Assembly (NCBI RefSeq): GCF_004118325.1
Contig: NZ_RDFA01000001.1
Span: forward strand, 294,424-358,423
Reading direction: 5' to 3'
Source of the DNA: Halorientalis pallida
Lineage (GTDB): Archaea; Halobacteriota; Halobacteria; Halobacteriales; Haloarculaceae
Length of the DNA: 64,000 nucleotides
Made by a program: the position numbers and the translations under genes. Below, piece after piece: positions 8,507 to 17,309 of this stretch. Numbering within the stretch: position 1 is the first letter of the stretch; each line of letters begins with the position of its first letter. The notes under the pieces are model-generated. The model did no database searches, was not told the DNA's origin, and saw only the letters and a program-made list of their open reading frames with translations.

Positions 8507-10336
8507 ATGTACGAACACGACGTTCTGGTCATCGGCGGCGGCGGAGCCGGATTGCGCGCGGCGATCGCGGCTCACGAGGAAGGTGCCGACGTGGCCATCG
8601 TGACGAAGCTCCATCCCGTCCGGAGTCACACTGGCGCGGCGGAGGGCGGTATCAACGCCGCGCTCCGGGACGCCGACTCCTGGGAGGATCACGCCTACGA
8701 CACGATGAAGGGGTCGGACTTCCTCGGTGACGCGCCGGCCATCGAAACCTTCGCGAAGAACGCCCCCGACGAGGTCATCAACCTCGAACACTGGGGGATG
8801 CCGTTCTCCCGCGAGGAGGACGGCCGTGTCTCCCAGCGTCCCTTCGGCGGCCTCTCGTTCCCGCGGACGACCTACGCGGGCGCGGAGACCGGGCACCACA
8901 TGCTCCACACGATGTACGAGCAGGTGGTCAAGCGAGGTATCGAGGTGTACGACGAGTGGTACGTGAGCCGGCTGGCCGTGACCGACCACGACGACCCCGA
9001 AGACCGTGTCTGTCACGGCTGTGTCGCCTACGACATCAAGTCCGGCGAGATCGGAGGCTTCCGGGCGACCGGCGGCGTCATCCTGGCCACGGGCGGCCTC
9101 GGGCAGGCCTTCGATCACACCACCAACGCGGTCGCCAACACCGGCGACGGCCCGGCGATGGCCTACCGCGCCGGCGTCCCGGTCGAGGACATGGAGATGA
9201 TTCAGTTCCACCCGACTACGCTCCCCTCGACTGGCGTCCTCATCTCCGAGGGTGTCCGTGGCGAAGGTGGCATCCTCTACAACGACGAGGGCGAGCGGTT
9301 CATGTTCGAGGACGGGTACGCCAACAACGAGGGCGAACTCGCCTCCCGTGACGTGGTCTCCCGCGCCGAACTGACCGAGGTCAACGAGGGCAACGGCATC
9401 GAGGACGAGTACGTCCACCTCGACATGCGCCACCTCGGCGAGGAACGTATCCTCGACCGCCTGGAGAACATCCTGCACCTCGCGGAGGACTTCGAGGGTG
9501 TCGACGGCCTCGAAGAGCCGATGCCGGTCAAGCCCGGCCAGCACTACGCGATGGGCGGCATCGAGGTCGACGAGAACGGCGAGACGTGTATCAACGGCCT
9601 CTACGCCGCCGGCGAGTGTGCCTGTGTCAGCATGCACGGCGCGAACCGCCTCGGCGGCAACGCCCTGCCGGAACTGCTCGTCTTCGGCGCGCGTGCTGGC
9701 TACCACGCCGGCGGCCGCGACCTGGGCGAAGCCCGGATCGACACGGGCCCCTCGGCCATGAGCGAGGAGGAAGACGTCCAGACGCCGGTCTCCCCCGGTG
9801 CCATCGACGCCGGCGACGAAGACATCGCCGCGGACGGCGCGCTCGTGGAACCGTCCGAGGTCATCGACCACCACGTGACCGCCGAGGAACGGCGGGTCGA
9901 CGAGTTGCTCGAGAAAGAGGACGGCGTCAACCACGCCGAGGTCCGGGCCGACGTGCAGGAGACGATGACCCAGAACGTCAACGTCTTCCGGGAAGAAGAC
10001 AACCTCAAGGAGGCTCTCGAGGACCTCCGCGTCGCCCGAGAGCGCTACCAGGACGTGTTCGTCCGTGACCCGTCGCGGACCTTCAACACCGACCTGATCC
10101 ACACCATCGAGACGCGTAACATCATCGACGTGGCCGAGGCCATCACGCTCGGTGCCCTGGCACGGGAGGAGTTCCGCGGTGCCCACTGGCGGAAGGAACA
10201 CCAGGAACGCAAGGACGACGAGTGGATCAAACACACGATGCTCGCCTGGAACGACGGCAACCCCACGATCTACTACAAACCCGTCGAACTCGAAGGCGAG
10301 GACAAGACCTACGAGCCGAAGGAACGCTCGTACTGA
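8507..10336 (+). CDS. sdhA: Succinate dehydrogenase flavoprotein subunit
   Basis: The 609-residue catalytic subunit oxidises succinate to fumarate. VIGGGGAGLRAAIAA (8-22) is the FAD Rossmann motif and His41 in VRSHTGAAEGG is the expected covalent FAD attachment site. HGANRLGGNALPEL near 380 closes the flavin pocket and the C-terminal helical domain is complete. It follows sdhB after 30 nt, including a TTTAAA just before the ATG that is too close to act as its own TATA box. A T6 tract lies just after the stop. Confidence 0.96.
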   Translation: MYEHDVLVIGGGGAGLRAAIAAHEEGADVAIVTKLHPVRSHTGAAEGGINAALRDADSWEDHAYDTMKGSDFLGDAPAIETFAKNAPDEVINLEHWGMPFSREEDGRVSQRPFGGLSFPRTTYAGAETGHHMLHTMYEQVVKRGIEVYDEWYVSRLAVTDHDDPEDRVCHGCVAYDIKSGEIGGFRATGGVILATGGLGQAFDHTTNAVANTGDGPAMAYRAGVPVEDMEMIQFHPTTLPSTGVLISEGVRGEGGILYNDEGERFMFEDGYANNEGELASRDVVSRAELTEVNEGNGIEDEYVHLDMRHLGEERILDRLENILHLAEDFEGVDGLEEPMPVKPGQHYAMGGIEVDENGETCINGLYAAGECACVSMHGANRLGGNALPELLVFGARAGYHAGGRDLGEARIDTGPSAMSEEEDVQTPVSPGAIDAGDEDIAADGALVEPSEVIDHHVTAEERRVDELLEKEDGVNHAEVRADVQETMTQNVNVFREEDNLKEALEDLRVARERYQDVFVRDPSRTFNTDLIHTIETRNIIDVAEAITLGALAREEFRGAHWRKEHQERKDDEWIKHTMLAWNDGNPTIYYKPVELEGEDKTYEPKERSY

Positions 10337-10358
10337 GCCCAGCCGTCTTTTTTCGGGC
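10337..10358 (+). terminator. Probable T-rich terminator after sdhA
   Basis: Just after the sdhA TGA, GCCC and GGGC flank a T6 tract at 10348-10353. Oligo-T tracts are the usual haloarchaeal termination signal. The remaining intergenic sequence to 10583 shows no gene I can support. Confidence 0.45.
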
Positions 10359-10583
10359 CACCTGCCTATCGACCGCGTATCGATCTCACATAGCTCGCGC
10401 CAGTCACCCGTTTCAGGGTGGACGTACCCCCTGCTGCAGAGACAGGCACAGCGTACGAACTGTCTGAGCGATGGCTGGGTCGAAGTCGGGGGTCGGTAAG
10501 TCGCCGACTTCGGCGTGCCGACGGATGCCGGTGGCGTAGAATTCGACGTGTAACAATGAGCGGGCGAAGGTGAGCCATAGTGC

Positions 10584-12101
10584 ATGCACTCACTGGCGTT
10601 CCAGAACGCCGGTCCGAGCACAGTCTCCCGGCAGGCGGTCGTCTTCGGCGTGGTCGTCCTGATCGCAGTCGCCGCCCTCCCGGCGACGGGCGTGACTGTG
10701 GCGGCCACGTCGGGGACCGAATCCACTGCCGAAGCGCCGGTGGACCAGAGCGAAACCGACGGTGGCTCGACCGGCGATACTATCGAGATCGACGTGAGCG
10801 TGCCCGACGGTGCCTCCGGACGGCTGTATCTCGGCTCTGAAGAGAAAGCGTACCTCACGAGCGTCGCGTTCACCGACGGCGGCGACGGTGACGTGACGCT
10901 CTCGTGGAACACGTTTCTCGCCGGCGGGCACCTCGGAAACGAGACCCGCGCGTGGTCGGCCGACAGCGGTCGTGTCACAGACGTCACACGCTACACGGCA
11001 CCCCTCTCGGATCCGCTGGAGCCGGCAATCTACGATGCGAACCTGACCGTCCGTGGCTCCGAGCGGGTCGTCACACCGATCGCGCTCCGGCCGGCATCAG
11101 TAGACAACCTCACAGTCGCCGTCGCTCCGGCGAGTGACTTCGGTGACGACCCGGCCGATCTGTCGTCGAGCCGAACCGGGCGCATGGCCGTCGGCGACAC
11201 GCTCGTCGCGACGATCGATACCAGCGGGGTACTCGGGATGCTGTCGGCCCAGCCTGGGGACACCCCGACGGCCCGGTTCCGATCGCTGGTGACTGGACGG
11301 AACGCGTCACTGGAAATCCGACCCGGGCGGACCGACGCCGACCTCGCGCTCGACCGGAGTTTCGAGAACGACGCCTTCGACGTCGCCGCCGACGCGAGCA
11401 CCGGTCGGCTGACCGTCGCGATGGACACGTCGGCGCTCCGGTACGAGGGCAACGCCAACCGGCTGGAAGCCGGGGAGAGCTACACCGTCGTCTTCGTGAT
11501 CGAATCCGAGAGCGGCCTGACCATCGAGGAAGCCGCACTGGCGGACGAGATCCGCGTCGTCGACCGGAGCGCGACCTTCGAGACCGGGGCCAACGGCACG
11601 CTGCGACTGCCGTCGAGCCCCGACGCGGGACTGTCCGGGAGCACCACGCTGGCACCGCGGACGGAACTCGAAGTCGAGGCGCGGGCGGCTGGAACCTTCC
11701 TGCAGCGCAACGAGACGAGCGTCAGCGAGAATGGAACCTTCACCACGAGCCTCGACCTGTCGGCCGTCGATCCGGGGACCGCGTTCACCGCGAGCATCGA
11801 CGGTCTGGACGCGGAGATCCCGGGCGTCGTCACCAACGCGTCCGGGCGCGACGCCGACACCGAACGCGCGAACACGACGGTCCAGCCCAACGAAACGGAG
11901 ACGGCCGAACCGAGATCGACGGCGGGGGTCGACGGTCTGAACGCGGCCGGCCAGCAGGGATCGTCCACCGTCGAGCCCGCCGAGACGACCCGGGCCGCGG
12001 TGACGACCGAGGAGTCTGGGCCTGGATTCGGCGCGGTAGCAGCGCTCTGGGCGCTCGTCGCGGGAACGGCAGTGCTGCTGGTCCGCTGGCGAACCGCCTG
12101 A
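10584..12101 (+). CDS. Secreted surface protein with PGF-CTERM-like anchor (BGTF-type)
   Basis: The 505-residue protein has an N-terminal hydrophobic signal (about 18-42, after a short basic region), a long acidic, Thr/Ser-rich beta-sandwich-like ectodomain with many N-x-S/T sites, a low-complexity linker (about 430-480), and a C-terminal GPGFGAVAALWALVAG helix followed by Arg. That tail matches the PGF-CTERM signal processed by archaeosortase A. Segments such as VATIDTSGVLG recall the BGTF-type haloarchaeal surface domain. It is probably a glycosylated cell-surface protein of unknown role. It is convergent with the SRAP gene, 3 nt apart. Confidence 0.75.
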   Translation: MHSLAFQNAGPSTVSRQAVVFGVVVLIAVAALPATGVTVAATSGTESTAEAPVDQSETDGGSTGDTIEIDVSVPDGASGRLYLGSEEKAYLTSVAFTDGGDGDVTLSWNTFLAGGHLGNETRAWSADSGRVTDVTRYTAPLSDPLEPAIYDANLTVRGSERVVTPIALRPASVDNLTVAVAPASDFGDDPADLSSSRTGRMAVGDTLVATIDTSGVLGMLSAQPGDTPTARFRSLVTGRNASLEIRPGRTDADLALDRSFENDAFDVAADASTGRLTVAMDTSALRYEGNANRLEAGESYTVVFVIESESGLTIEEAALADEIRVVDRSATFETGANGTLRLPSSPDAGLSGSTTLAPRTELEVEARAAGTFLQRNETSVSENGTFTTSLDLSAVDPGTAFTASIDGLDAEIPGVVTNASGRDADTERANTTVQPNETETAEPRSTAGVDGLNAAGQQGSSTVEPAETTRAAVTTEESGPGFGAVAALWALVAGTAVLLVRWRTA

Positions 12102-12104
12102 TCC

Positions 12105-12785
12105 TCACTCGGCGAACTCACCCAGACCCGACTGTTCGGACTCGTCGGGTTCGACGATCGACGGCGAGTCGTTGCTGGGGTCGTTGACCGTCGTCGAGAT
12201 TGGGTACGCGTCGAGGTCGTCGCCGGGATACGGGCGGCAGAGAGCCTCGCGCTCGTCGGGGCCAGCAGTCAGCCAGGTCTCCTCCTCGTCGCGGGGCAGG
12301 ATCACGGGCATCCGGTGGTGGATGGGTTCCACCACGTCGTTCGGTTCGGTCGTGAGCACCGTGACCGTATCGAGCGTCCCGTCGTCGGTCTCGCGGCGCT
12401 CCCAGAGACCGGCCATGGCGAAGGCGACGGTCCCCTCCACGTGGAACCGGTAGGGCTGTTTCGGGCCGCGCTCGACGGGTTTCCAGTCGTAGAATCCCGA
12501 GGAGAGGACGAGACACGGGCGGGACTCCCAGGCGGCCTCGAAGGCGGGTTTCTCGGCGGCCGTCTCCGAACGGGCGTTGATGAACCCCTCGTCGCCGGCT
12601 TCGGCCCACTCCGGCAGGAGGCCCCAGCGAGCGCGGTCGATCCGGTCGGTCGCCTCGTTCGTCACGACCTCGACGGGTTCGGACGGTGCGATGTTGTACC
12701 GCGGTCGGTAGTCGTCGGGGACGGTCACGTCGAATCGCTCGCGGAGTTCAGCCGCCGGCGCGAACAGGGAGGTGCGGCCACACAT
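12105..12785 (-). CDS. SRAP-domain protein (HMCES/YedK family)
   Basis: The 226-residue protein begins MCGRTSLF; after Met removal Cys2 forms a thiazolidine crosslink with abasic sites in single-stranded DNA, shielding them. The other conserved parts are present: RYNIAPSEP (Asn), NARSETAAEKPAF (Glu), LSSGFYDWK and HHRMPVIL (His). The length is normal for the family with a short acidic tail. It is divergent from the amidohydrolase gene with a 75 nt gap. Confidence 0.92.
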   Translation of the reverse strand: MCGRTSLFAPAAELRERFDVTVPDDYRPRYNIAPSEPVEVVTNEATDRIDRARWGLLPEWAEAGDEGFINARSETAAEKPAFEAAWESRPCLVLSSGFYDWKPVERGPKQPYRFHVEGTVAFAMAGLWERRETDDGTLDTVTVLTTEPNDVVEPIHHRMPVILPRDEEETWLTAGPDEREALCRPYPGDDLDAYPISTTVNDPSNDSPSIVEPDESEQSGLGEFAE

Positions 12786-12820
12786 AGATCGACTGTGGGC
12801 CGGCGAACGGTTGGATCTGT

Positions 12821-12838
12821 CGGGAGCTTTTTCTCCCG
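12821..12838 (+). promoter_or_regulatory. Hairpin-forming promoter element of the amidohydrolase gene
   Basis: CGGGAG and CTCCCG flank a T-rich core that lies 27-35 nt upstream of the ATG at 12861. The T-rich core could be a weak TATA box embedded in an inverted repeat, an arrangement that could be an operator. Confidence 0.3.
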
Positions 12839-12860
12839 GACTGCCGAACGTGTGGGCGAG

Positions 12861-14177
12861 ATGTTACTGGCCGGGGCGGTCGTCGCGGACGCCGAGACGG
12901 TCGTCGAGAACGGGGCGGTCGTCGTCGCGGACGACCGGATCGAAGCCGTTGGGCCGGCCAGCGACCTCCGGGAGCGCTACCCCGACCACGAGCGCCGCGA
13001 GTACGACGTCCTCGCGCCGGGACTGGTCGGTGGGCACGTCCACTCTGTCCAGTCGCTGGGTCGTGGCATCGCCGACGACACGTCCCTGCTGGAGTGGCTC
13101 ACCGGTCACGTCCTCCCGATGGAGGCGGCCCTATCGGCCGACGGCATGCGGCTCGCGGCAGAGGTGGGCTATCTGGAGGCCATCGAGTCCGGGACGACGA
13201 CCGTCGTCGACCACCTGTCGGTCCACCACGCCGAAGCGGCCTTCGAGGCCGCCCGCGACCTCGGCATCCGCGCCCGGATGGGGAAGGTGCTGATGGACCG
13301 GGACGCGCCCGCCGGACTGCAGGAGACCGCCGACGAGGCGCTGGCCGAGAGCGAGCGGCTGATCGAGCGCCACCACGACACCTGCGGCGGACGCATCCAG
13401 TACGCCGTCACGCCGCGGTTCGCGATCAGTTGCACCGAAGCCTGCCTGCGTGGCGCGCGCGAACTGGCCGACGCGTACGAGGGGGTCCGACTCCACACCC
13501 ACGCCAGCGAGAACCGGAGCGAGATCGAACGGATCGAGCGCGAGACCGGCATGCGAAACGTCGAGTGGCTGCACGAGGTGGGGCTGACCGGCGACGACGT
13601 GGTGCTGGCCCACTGTGTCTGGACCGACGAGCGCGAACGGGAGCTCCTGGCCGAAACCGACACCCACGTGACGCACTGTCCGTCCGCGAACATGAAACTC
13701 GCCTCCGGCGTGGCGCCGGTCGCGGACTACCTCGACCGCGGGATTACGGTCGCGCTGGGCAACGACGGCCCACCCTGCAACAACACGCTCGACCCGTTCA
13801 CGGAGATGCGCCAGGCCAGCCTGCTGGGGAAAGTGGACGCGCTCGATCCGACGACCCTGCCCGCCCGGACGGTGTTCGAGATGGCAACCGAGAACGGCGC
13901 GCGAGCGGCGGGGTTCGACCGGGTCGGCCGGCTCCGCGAGGGCTGGCGGGCCGACGTGGTCGGTCTCCGGACCGATCGGATGCGGGCGGTGCCGATCCAC
14001 GACGTCTACTCCCACCTCGTCTTCTCGGCGCACGGCGACGACGTGGCGTTCACGATGGTCGACGGCGACGTACTGTACGAGGAGGGCCACCACGTCGGGG
14101 TCGACGCCGCGGCCGTCCGGGACCGGGCTCGCGAGTACGACCTGGGTCTCGACGGAGGCGGGCCCGGTGGGCGATAG
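12861..14177 (+). CDS. Amidohydrolase, MTA/SAH/5'-deoxyadenosine deaminase type
   Basis: The 438-residue protein is a metal-dependent deaminase of the AtzA/TrzA-MtaD group. The metal motif GGHVHSVQSLGRG (about 55-65), HTHASENRSE (about 213), AHCVW (about 250) and GNDGPPCNN (about 300) are the usual ligands and catalytic residues. It probably deaminates a methylthio- or 5'-deoxyadenosine-type nucleoside in purine or methionine salvage. ATG 12861 gives MLLAGAVVADAE, the family start; the frame is open far upstream across the opposite gene, which I disregard. Confidence 0.85.
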   Translation: MLLAGAVVADAETVVENGAVVVADDRIEAVGPASDLRERYPDHERREYDVLAPGLVGGHVHSVQSLGRGIADDTSLLEWLTGHVLPMEAALSADGMRLAAEVGYLEAIESGTTTVVDHLSVHHAEAAFEAARDLGIRARMGKVLMDRDAPAGLQETADEALAESERLIERHHDTCGGRIQYAVTPRFAISCTEACLRGARELADAYEGVRLHTHASENRSEIERIERETGMRNVEWLHEVGLTGDDVVLAHCVWTDERERELLAETDTHVTHCPSANMKLASGVAPVADYLDRGITVALGNDGPPCNNTLDPFTEMRQASLLGKVDALDPTTLPARTVFEMATENGARAAGFDRVGRLREGWRADVVGLRTDRMRAVPIHDVYSHLVFSAHGDDVAFTMVDGDVLYEEGHHVGVDAAAVRDRAREYDLGLDGGGPGGR

Positions 14178-14288
14178 GTGGGCGGACGACCGGGGCCTGG
14201 AACCTGTGCTCGATCCGGGGCGAACACCCGGTCGATTTCGGGGGCACCGTAGGGTTCATACCGCTCGGAAACCAATTAATTAGCGCTT

Positions 14289-14392
14289 GGAAGGGTGGCT
14301 CAGTGGTAGAGCGCCGATGGTTGGAATGCCAGAAACCCGGCTATCGGTCAACCCGCAATGGGCTTCGCGTGGTTCAAATCCCGCCCCTTCCG
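14289..14392 (+). tRNA. tRNA-like locus, aberrant or intron-containing; identity unclear
   Basis: A perfect 7-bp acceptor stem (GGAAGGG with CCCTTCC, discriminator G), a perfect 4-bp D arm (GCTC-AGTGGTA-GAGC) and a TTCAAAT T-loop are present, so this is tRNA-derived. The rest is odd. CCGAT and ATCGG pair where the anticodon stem should be, but the helix continues for about 11 bp including wobbles and leaves a 12-nt loop, and no standard loop with U33 appears. The T stem carries an extra T (GCG-T-GG against CCCGC). The total is 104 nt. It could be a spliced tRNA with an unusual intron or a decayed copy. The rest of the gene-free 14178-14665 region shows only AT-rich sequence at 14270-14280 and the repeat described next. 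Confidence 0.4.
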
Positions 14393-14531
14393 TTCAGCGA
14401 TTCTTTCCGGGGAGGCGTGCCGACGCCGAGCCGTCGCTGAATCGCTGAGCGGCGTCGGGGATCTGAGTCCCGGAAGTCACAGCCCGCGCAGGAGCGTCTG
14501 CATCTAGTTCGAATCTCGCCCCTTCCGTTCA
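14372..14531 (+). repeat. Direct repeat of the tRNA 3' end (attachment-site-like)
   Basis: The 25 nt at 14372-14396 recur at 14507-14531 with two differences, covering the T-loop, the 3' acceptor strand and TTCA beyond it. The shared core GCCCCTTCCGTTCA is identical. Copies of a tRNA 3' end flanking a segment are typical of integrase attachment sites, but only about 110 nt lie between them and no integrase is present. Nested inverted repeats fill the gap (14394-14403 with 14439-14448; 14420-14427 with 14451-14458). Confidence 0.55.
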
Positions 14532-14665
14532 CCCCGGACGATTCTCGTGAGCCGCGCCAGCGCCGAGCGCTGCGTCCGGTCGTGGCGAGTGCAAACATAA
14601 GAATGCGCGTCCTACGGTGACGAACAGCCGGTAGGGCTATGTGGGAGCCAGCGGCAGGGCCGAAC

Positions 14666-15847
14666 ATGCAGGCTGTGATCCTCGCCGCGGGAGAGGGGAC
14701 GCGGATGCGTCCGCTGACGGCGTCGCTGCCGAAACCGATGTTGCCGGTAGCCGACCGACCGCTCTCGGCCCACACCGCCGACGCGGCCGTGGAAGCCGGC
14801 GTCGACGAACTCGTCTTCGTCGTCGGCTACGAGCAGGCGACCGTCCGCGACCACTTCGGCGAGCGTTACCGGGGCGTGCCGGTCTCCTACGCCGTCCAGG
14901 ACGAACAGCTCGGGACGGCCCACGCGGTGAAAGCTGCCGAGAACCACATCGACGGGGCCTTCGCCGTCTTGAACGGCGACGACCTCTACGATCCGGCCGC
15001 GCTCTCGGCCCTTCTCTCGGGCGGGCCGGCCGTCGGCACGTACGCCGTCGACGACCCGACCCCCTACGGCGTGTTCGACGTGCAGGACGGCACCGTCACG
15101 GACATCGTGGAGAAACCCGACGATCCGCCCTCGAACCGGGTCAACGTCGGTGCGTACGTCTTCCCCGCCGAGGCACGAAACTGGCTCGACGTGCCGATGA
15201 GTGAACGCGGCGAACACGAGATCACGGACGTGCTGGAACGAGTGATCGGCGAGTTCGACGTGCGGACGGTCGACGTCGAACGCTGGCTCGGCGTCGGCCG
15301 GCCGTGGGAACTGCTCGAAGCCAACGAGTGGAAACTCGGCGATCTCGAACCCGCAGTCAGGGGTGACGTGAGCGAGGACGCCGACCTCCGGGGGCCGGTC
15401 GTCGTCGAGGCGGGCGCGACCGTCGAACCGGGCGTCGTGATCGAGGGCCCCGCACTGCTCCGTAGCGGCGCGGACGTGGGGCCCAACGCGTACGTTCGGG
15501 GCTCGACACTGCTCTGTGCGGACGTCCACGTCGGCAACGGCGTCGAGATCAAAAACAGCGTGATCATGCAGGGGACGAACGTGCCCCACCTGTCCTACGT
15601 CGGCGACAGCGTCCTCGGGCGGAACGTGAACTTCGGGGCGGGGACCCAGGTGGCGAACCTCCGACACGACGACGAGCACGTGAAACTGACGGTCAAGGGC
15701 GAGCGGGTCTCGACCGGTCGCCGGAAGTTCGGCGTCGTGGCCGGCGACGGCGCGAAGACCGGCATCAACACGAGCCTGAACCCCGGGCTGACCCTCTCGC
15801 CCGGTGCGACGACCGAGCCTGGCGAGTCGGTCACGCGGGATCGCTGA
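14666..15847 (+). CDS. Bifunctional sugar-1-phosphate nucleotidyltransferase/acetyltransferase (GlmU-like)
   Basis: The 393-residue protein has an N-terminal nucleotidyltransferase domain (MQAVILAAGEGTRMRPLT, then VLNGDDLYD and a metal Asp, to about residue 230) and a C-terminal left-handed beta-helix with hexapeptide repeats (about 245-375). Archaeal proteins of this layout form UDP-GlcNAc or dTDP/UDP-sugars for glycans. ATG 14666 matches the family start, but ATG 14639 in the same frame would add nine residues and fits an AACATAA element better. A small membrane-protein gene is convergent right after its stop. Confidence 0.85.
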   Translation: MQAVILAAGEGTRMRPLTASLPKPMLPVADRPLSAHTADAAVEAGVDELVFVVGYEQATVRDHFGERYRGVPVSYAVQDEQLGTAHAVKAAENHIDGAFAVLNGDDLYDPAALSALLSGGPAVGTYAVDDPTPYGVFDVQDGTVTDIVEKPDDPPSNRVNVGAYVFPAEARNWLDVPMSERGEHEITDVLERVIGEFDVRTVDVERWLGVGRPWELLEANEWKLGDLEPAVRGDVSEDADLRGPVVVEAGATVEPGVVIEGPALLRSGADVGPNAYVRGSTLLCADVHVGNGVEIKNSVIMQGTNVPHLSYVGDSVLGRNVNFGAGTQVANLRHDDEHVKLTVKGERVSTGRRKFGVVAGDGAKTGINTSLNPGLTLSPGATTEPGESVTRDR

Positions 15848-15848
15848 C

Positions 15849-15953
15849 TCAGGGCACCAGTCCGCTCGCGAGTGCGACGGTGAGGGCGGCGACCGCGAGG
15901 CTCACGACCCAGACGACCAGACGCTTTGCGTTGGCGACGACGGCCGATGGCAT
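15849..15953 (-). CDS. Small membrane protein, 34 residues
   Basis: ATG to TGA encodes a 34-residue peptide starting MPSAVVANAKRLVVW with one hydrophobic helix (about 12-32) ending in GLVP. A TTAATTTC element (about 15979-15986) lies about 26 nt upstream on the minus strand, as expected for a leaderless gene. It starts within the short gap between convergent genes, and its stop is 1 nt from that of the nucleotidyltransferase. The basic start and apolar helix suggest a membrane peptide; its function is unknown. Confidence 0.55.
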   Translation of the reverse strand: MPSAVVANAKRLVVWVVSLAVAALTVALASGLVP

Positions 15954-16072
15954 GACCGGCTGTTAGGGGGGCCCGGACTTAATTTCACACCGTTCGGTCG
16001 CGGTCCACCGCTTCCCGTACCGACTGCGGTTGCAGGAGTTATATGAGGTATGGCAGAGTGGAACAGTCACGG

Positions 16073-16924
16073 ATGATCGAGACACCAGACCTGAGCGGTC
16101 AGACCGCGTTCATCACCGGAACCACCCGCGGCATCGGCAAGGCGCTCGCGCTCGAACTCGCCGAGGCCGGCTGTAACGTCGTCTCGACGGGCAAGACCGT
16201 CGACGACACCGACACCGACCTGGAGGGGACGATCCACAAGACGGCCGAGGAGTGCGCCGAGAAGGGCGTCGACACGCACGCCATCCAGCTCAACGTCCGG
16301 GACGAGGACGCCGTCGAGGCCGCTGTCGAGGAGGCCATCGACGAGATGGGCGAGATCAACATCGTGATCAACAACGCCAGTGCGATCCAGATGGCCAACG
16401 TCGAGCAGATGCCGGGCAACCGCTACGACCTCATGAACGAGGTCAACGTCCGGGGCACCTATCTGGTCTCCCGCGCGTTCATCGACCACCTCAAGGACAC
16501 CGAGGAGGACGCGTGGCTCCTGACGAACGCGCCGCCGGTCGAGATCGACCGTTCCCCGGGCAAGGCCGCCTACTCGTGGTCGAAGATGGGGATGTCGTTC
16601 ATTACGCTCTCGCTGGCACAGGAACTGGGCGGTTACGACATCGGCTGTAACTCCTTCTGGCCGGTGACCGCCATCGACACGCGAGCGACCCGCTACTTCG
16701 GCATGGGCACCGAGGACGACTGGCGGACCCCCCAGATCGTCGCCGACACCGTCATGGAGATCCTCTCTCGGGACCCCGCCGAGTTCACCGGCAACGCGGT
16801 CTACGACGAGGAACTGCTCGCCGAGGCCGGCGTCACCGACTTCAGCGAGTACAACCTCACCGAGGGCGACCCGGCCCCGATGTCTGCCCAGATGTTCGAT
16901 CCCGAATACGAGCGCTCCATCTGA
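16073..16924 (+). CDS. SDR family oxidoreductase (HSDL2-like)
   Basis: The 283-residue Rossmann-fold dehydrogenase has the NAD(P) motif TGTTRGIGKALALELAEAG (about 14-32), NNAS (about 103) and YSWSKMG with the catalytic Tyr and Lys (about 163-167). The position normally held by the catalytic Ser reads LLTNAPP, so that Ser seems replaced; in HSDL2 relatives the segment is similar but keeps a Ser. A TTATATGA box (16039-16046) lies about 27 nt upstream of ATG 16073. The substrate is unknown, possibly an acyl or alcohol compound. Confidence 0.85.
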   Translation: MIETPDLSGQTAFITGTTRGIGKALALELAEAGCNVVSTGKTVDDTDTDLEGTIHKTAEECAEKGVDTHAIQLNVRDEDAVEAAVEEAIDEMGEINIVINNASAIQMANVEQMPGNRYDLMNEVNVRGTYLVSRAFIDHLKDTEEDAWLLTNAPPVEIDRSPGKAAYSWSKMGMSFITLSLAQELGGYDIGCNSFWPVTAIDTRATRYFGMGTEDDWRTPQIVADTVMEILSRDPAEFTGNAVYDEELLAEAGVTDFSEYNLTEGDPAPMSAQMFDPEYERSI

Positions 16925-17015
16925 GTCCACTCGGGCCCACAGTCCGGTGCTGTCGGGCCTCGACACTCGGCGGCGATATGTGGGATTAAGTACGTCGGTT
17001 GCAGAGGTACACTCA

Positions 17016-17204
17016 ATGGTCGATCCGACATCGGATATCGGCGAAGACGTATCGGAGGACGACGCGCCCGTCTGTGAGACGTGTGGGGATCTCGTCGTCG
17101 ACGAACCGGAGCACCGCGTCATCACGTGGATCGAAGACGACCAGGTGCAGTCGGCGCACTTCTGTGACGAGACGTGCCGGATGGACTGGGACGGCGGTCA
17201 GTAG
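17016..17204 (+). CDS. Small zinc-finger protein, 62 residues (DUF7576-like)
   Basis: The product has two Cys pairs, CETC (about 20-23) and FCDETC (about 50-55), expected to bind one zinc, in an acidic chain. ATTAAGTA (16985-16992) lies about 24 nt upstream of the ATG. Many such short zinc proteins occur in haloarchaea; the role is unknown. The gene stands alone between an SDR gene and the convergent lactone oxidase gene. Confidence 0.7.
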   Translation: MVDPTSDIGEDVSEDDAPVCETCGDLVVDEPEHRVITWIEDDQVQSAHFCDETCRMDWDGGQ

Positions 17205-17309
17205 ACTCTATCTCTCGGAGGACGGCGGTTTCGACGACGTTTCTATCGACACCGGGTGATCAGGTGCGGCGATGGCGGGACGGCGACCGGCGCGACCGCT
17301 CAGCCATCG

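Noticed and set aside
8480..10987. An 835-residue open frame opposite sdhA
   Set aside because: It is the antisense of a strongly conserved flavoprotein gene; long antisense frames are normal in GC-rich DNA. Its composition (Val/Leu/His-rich, low complexity) has no domain.
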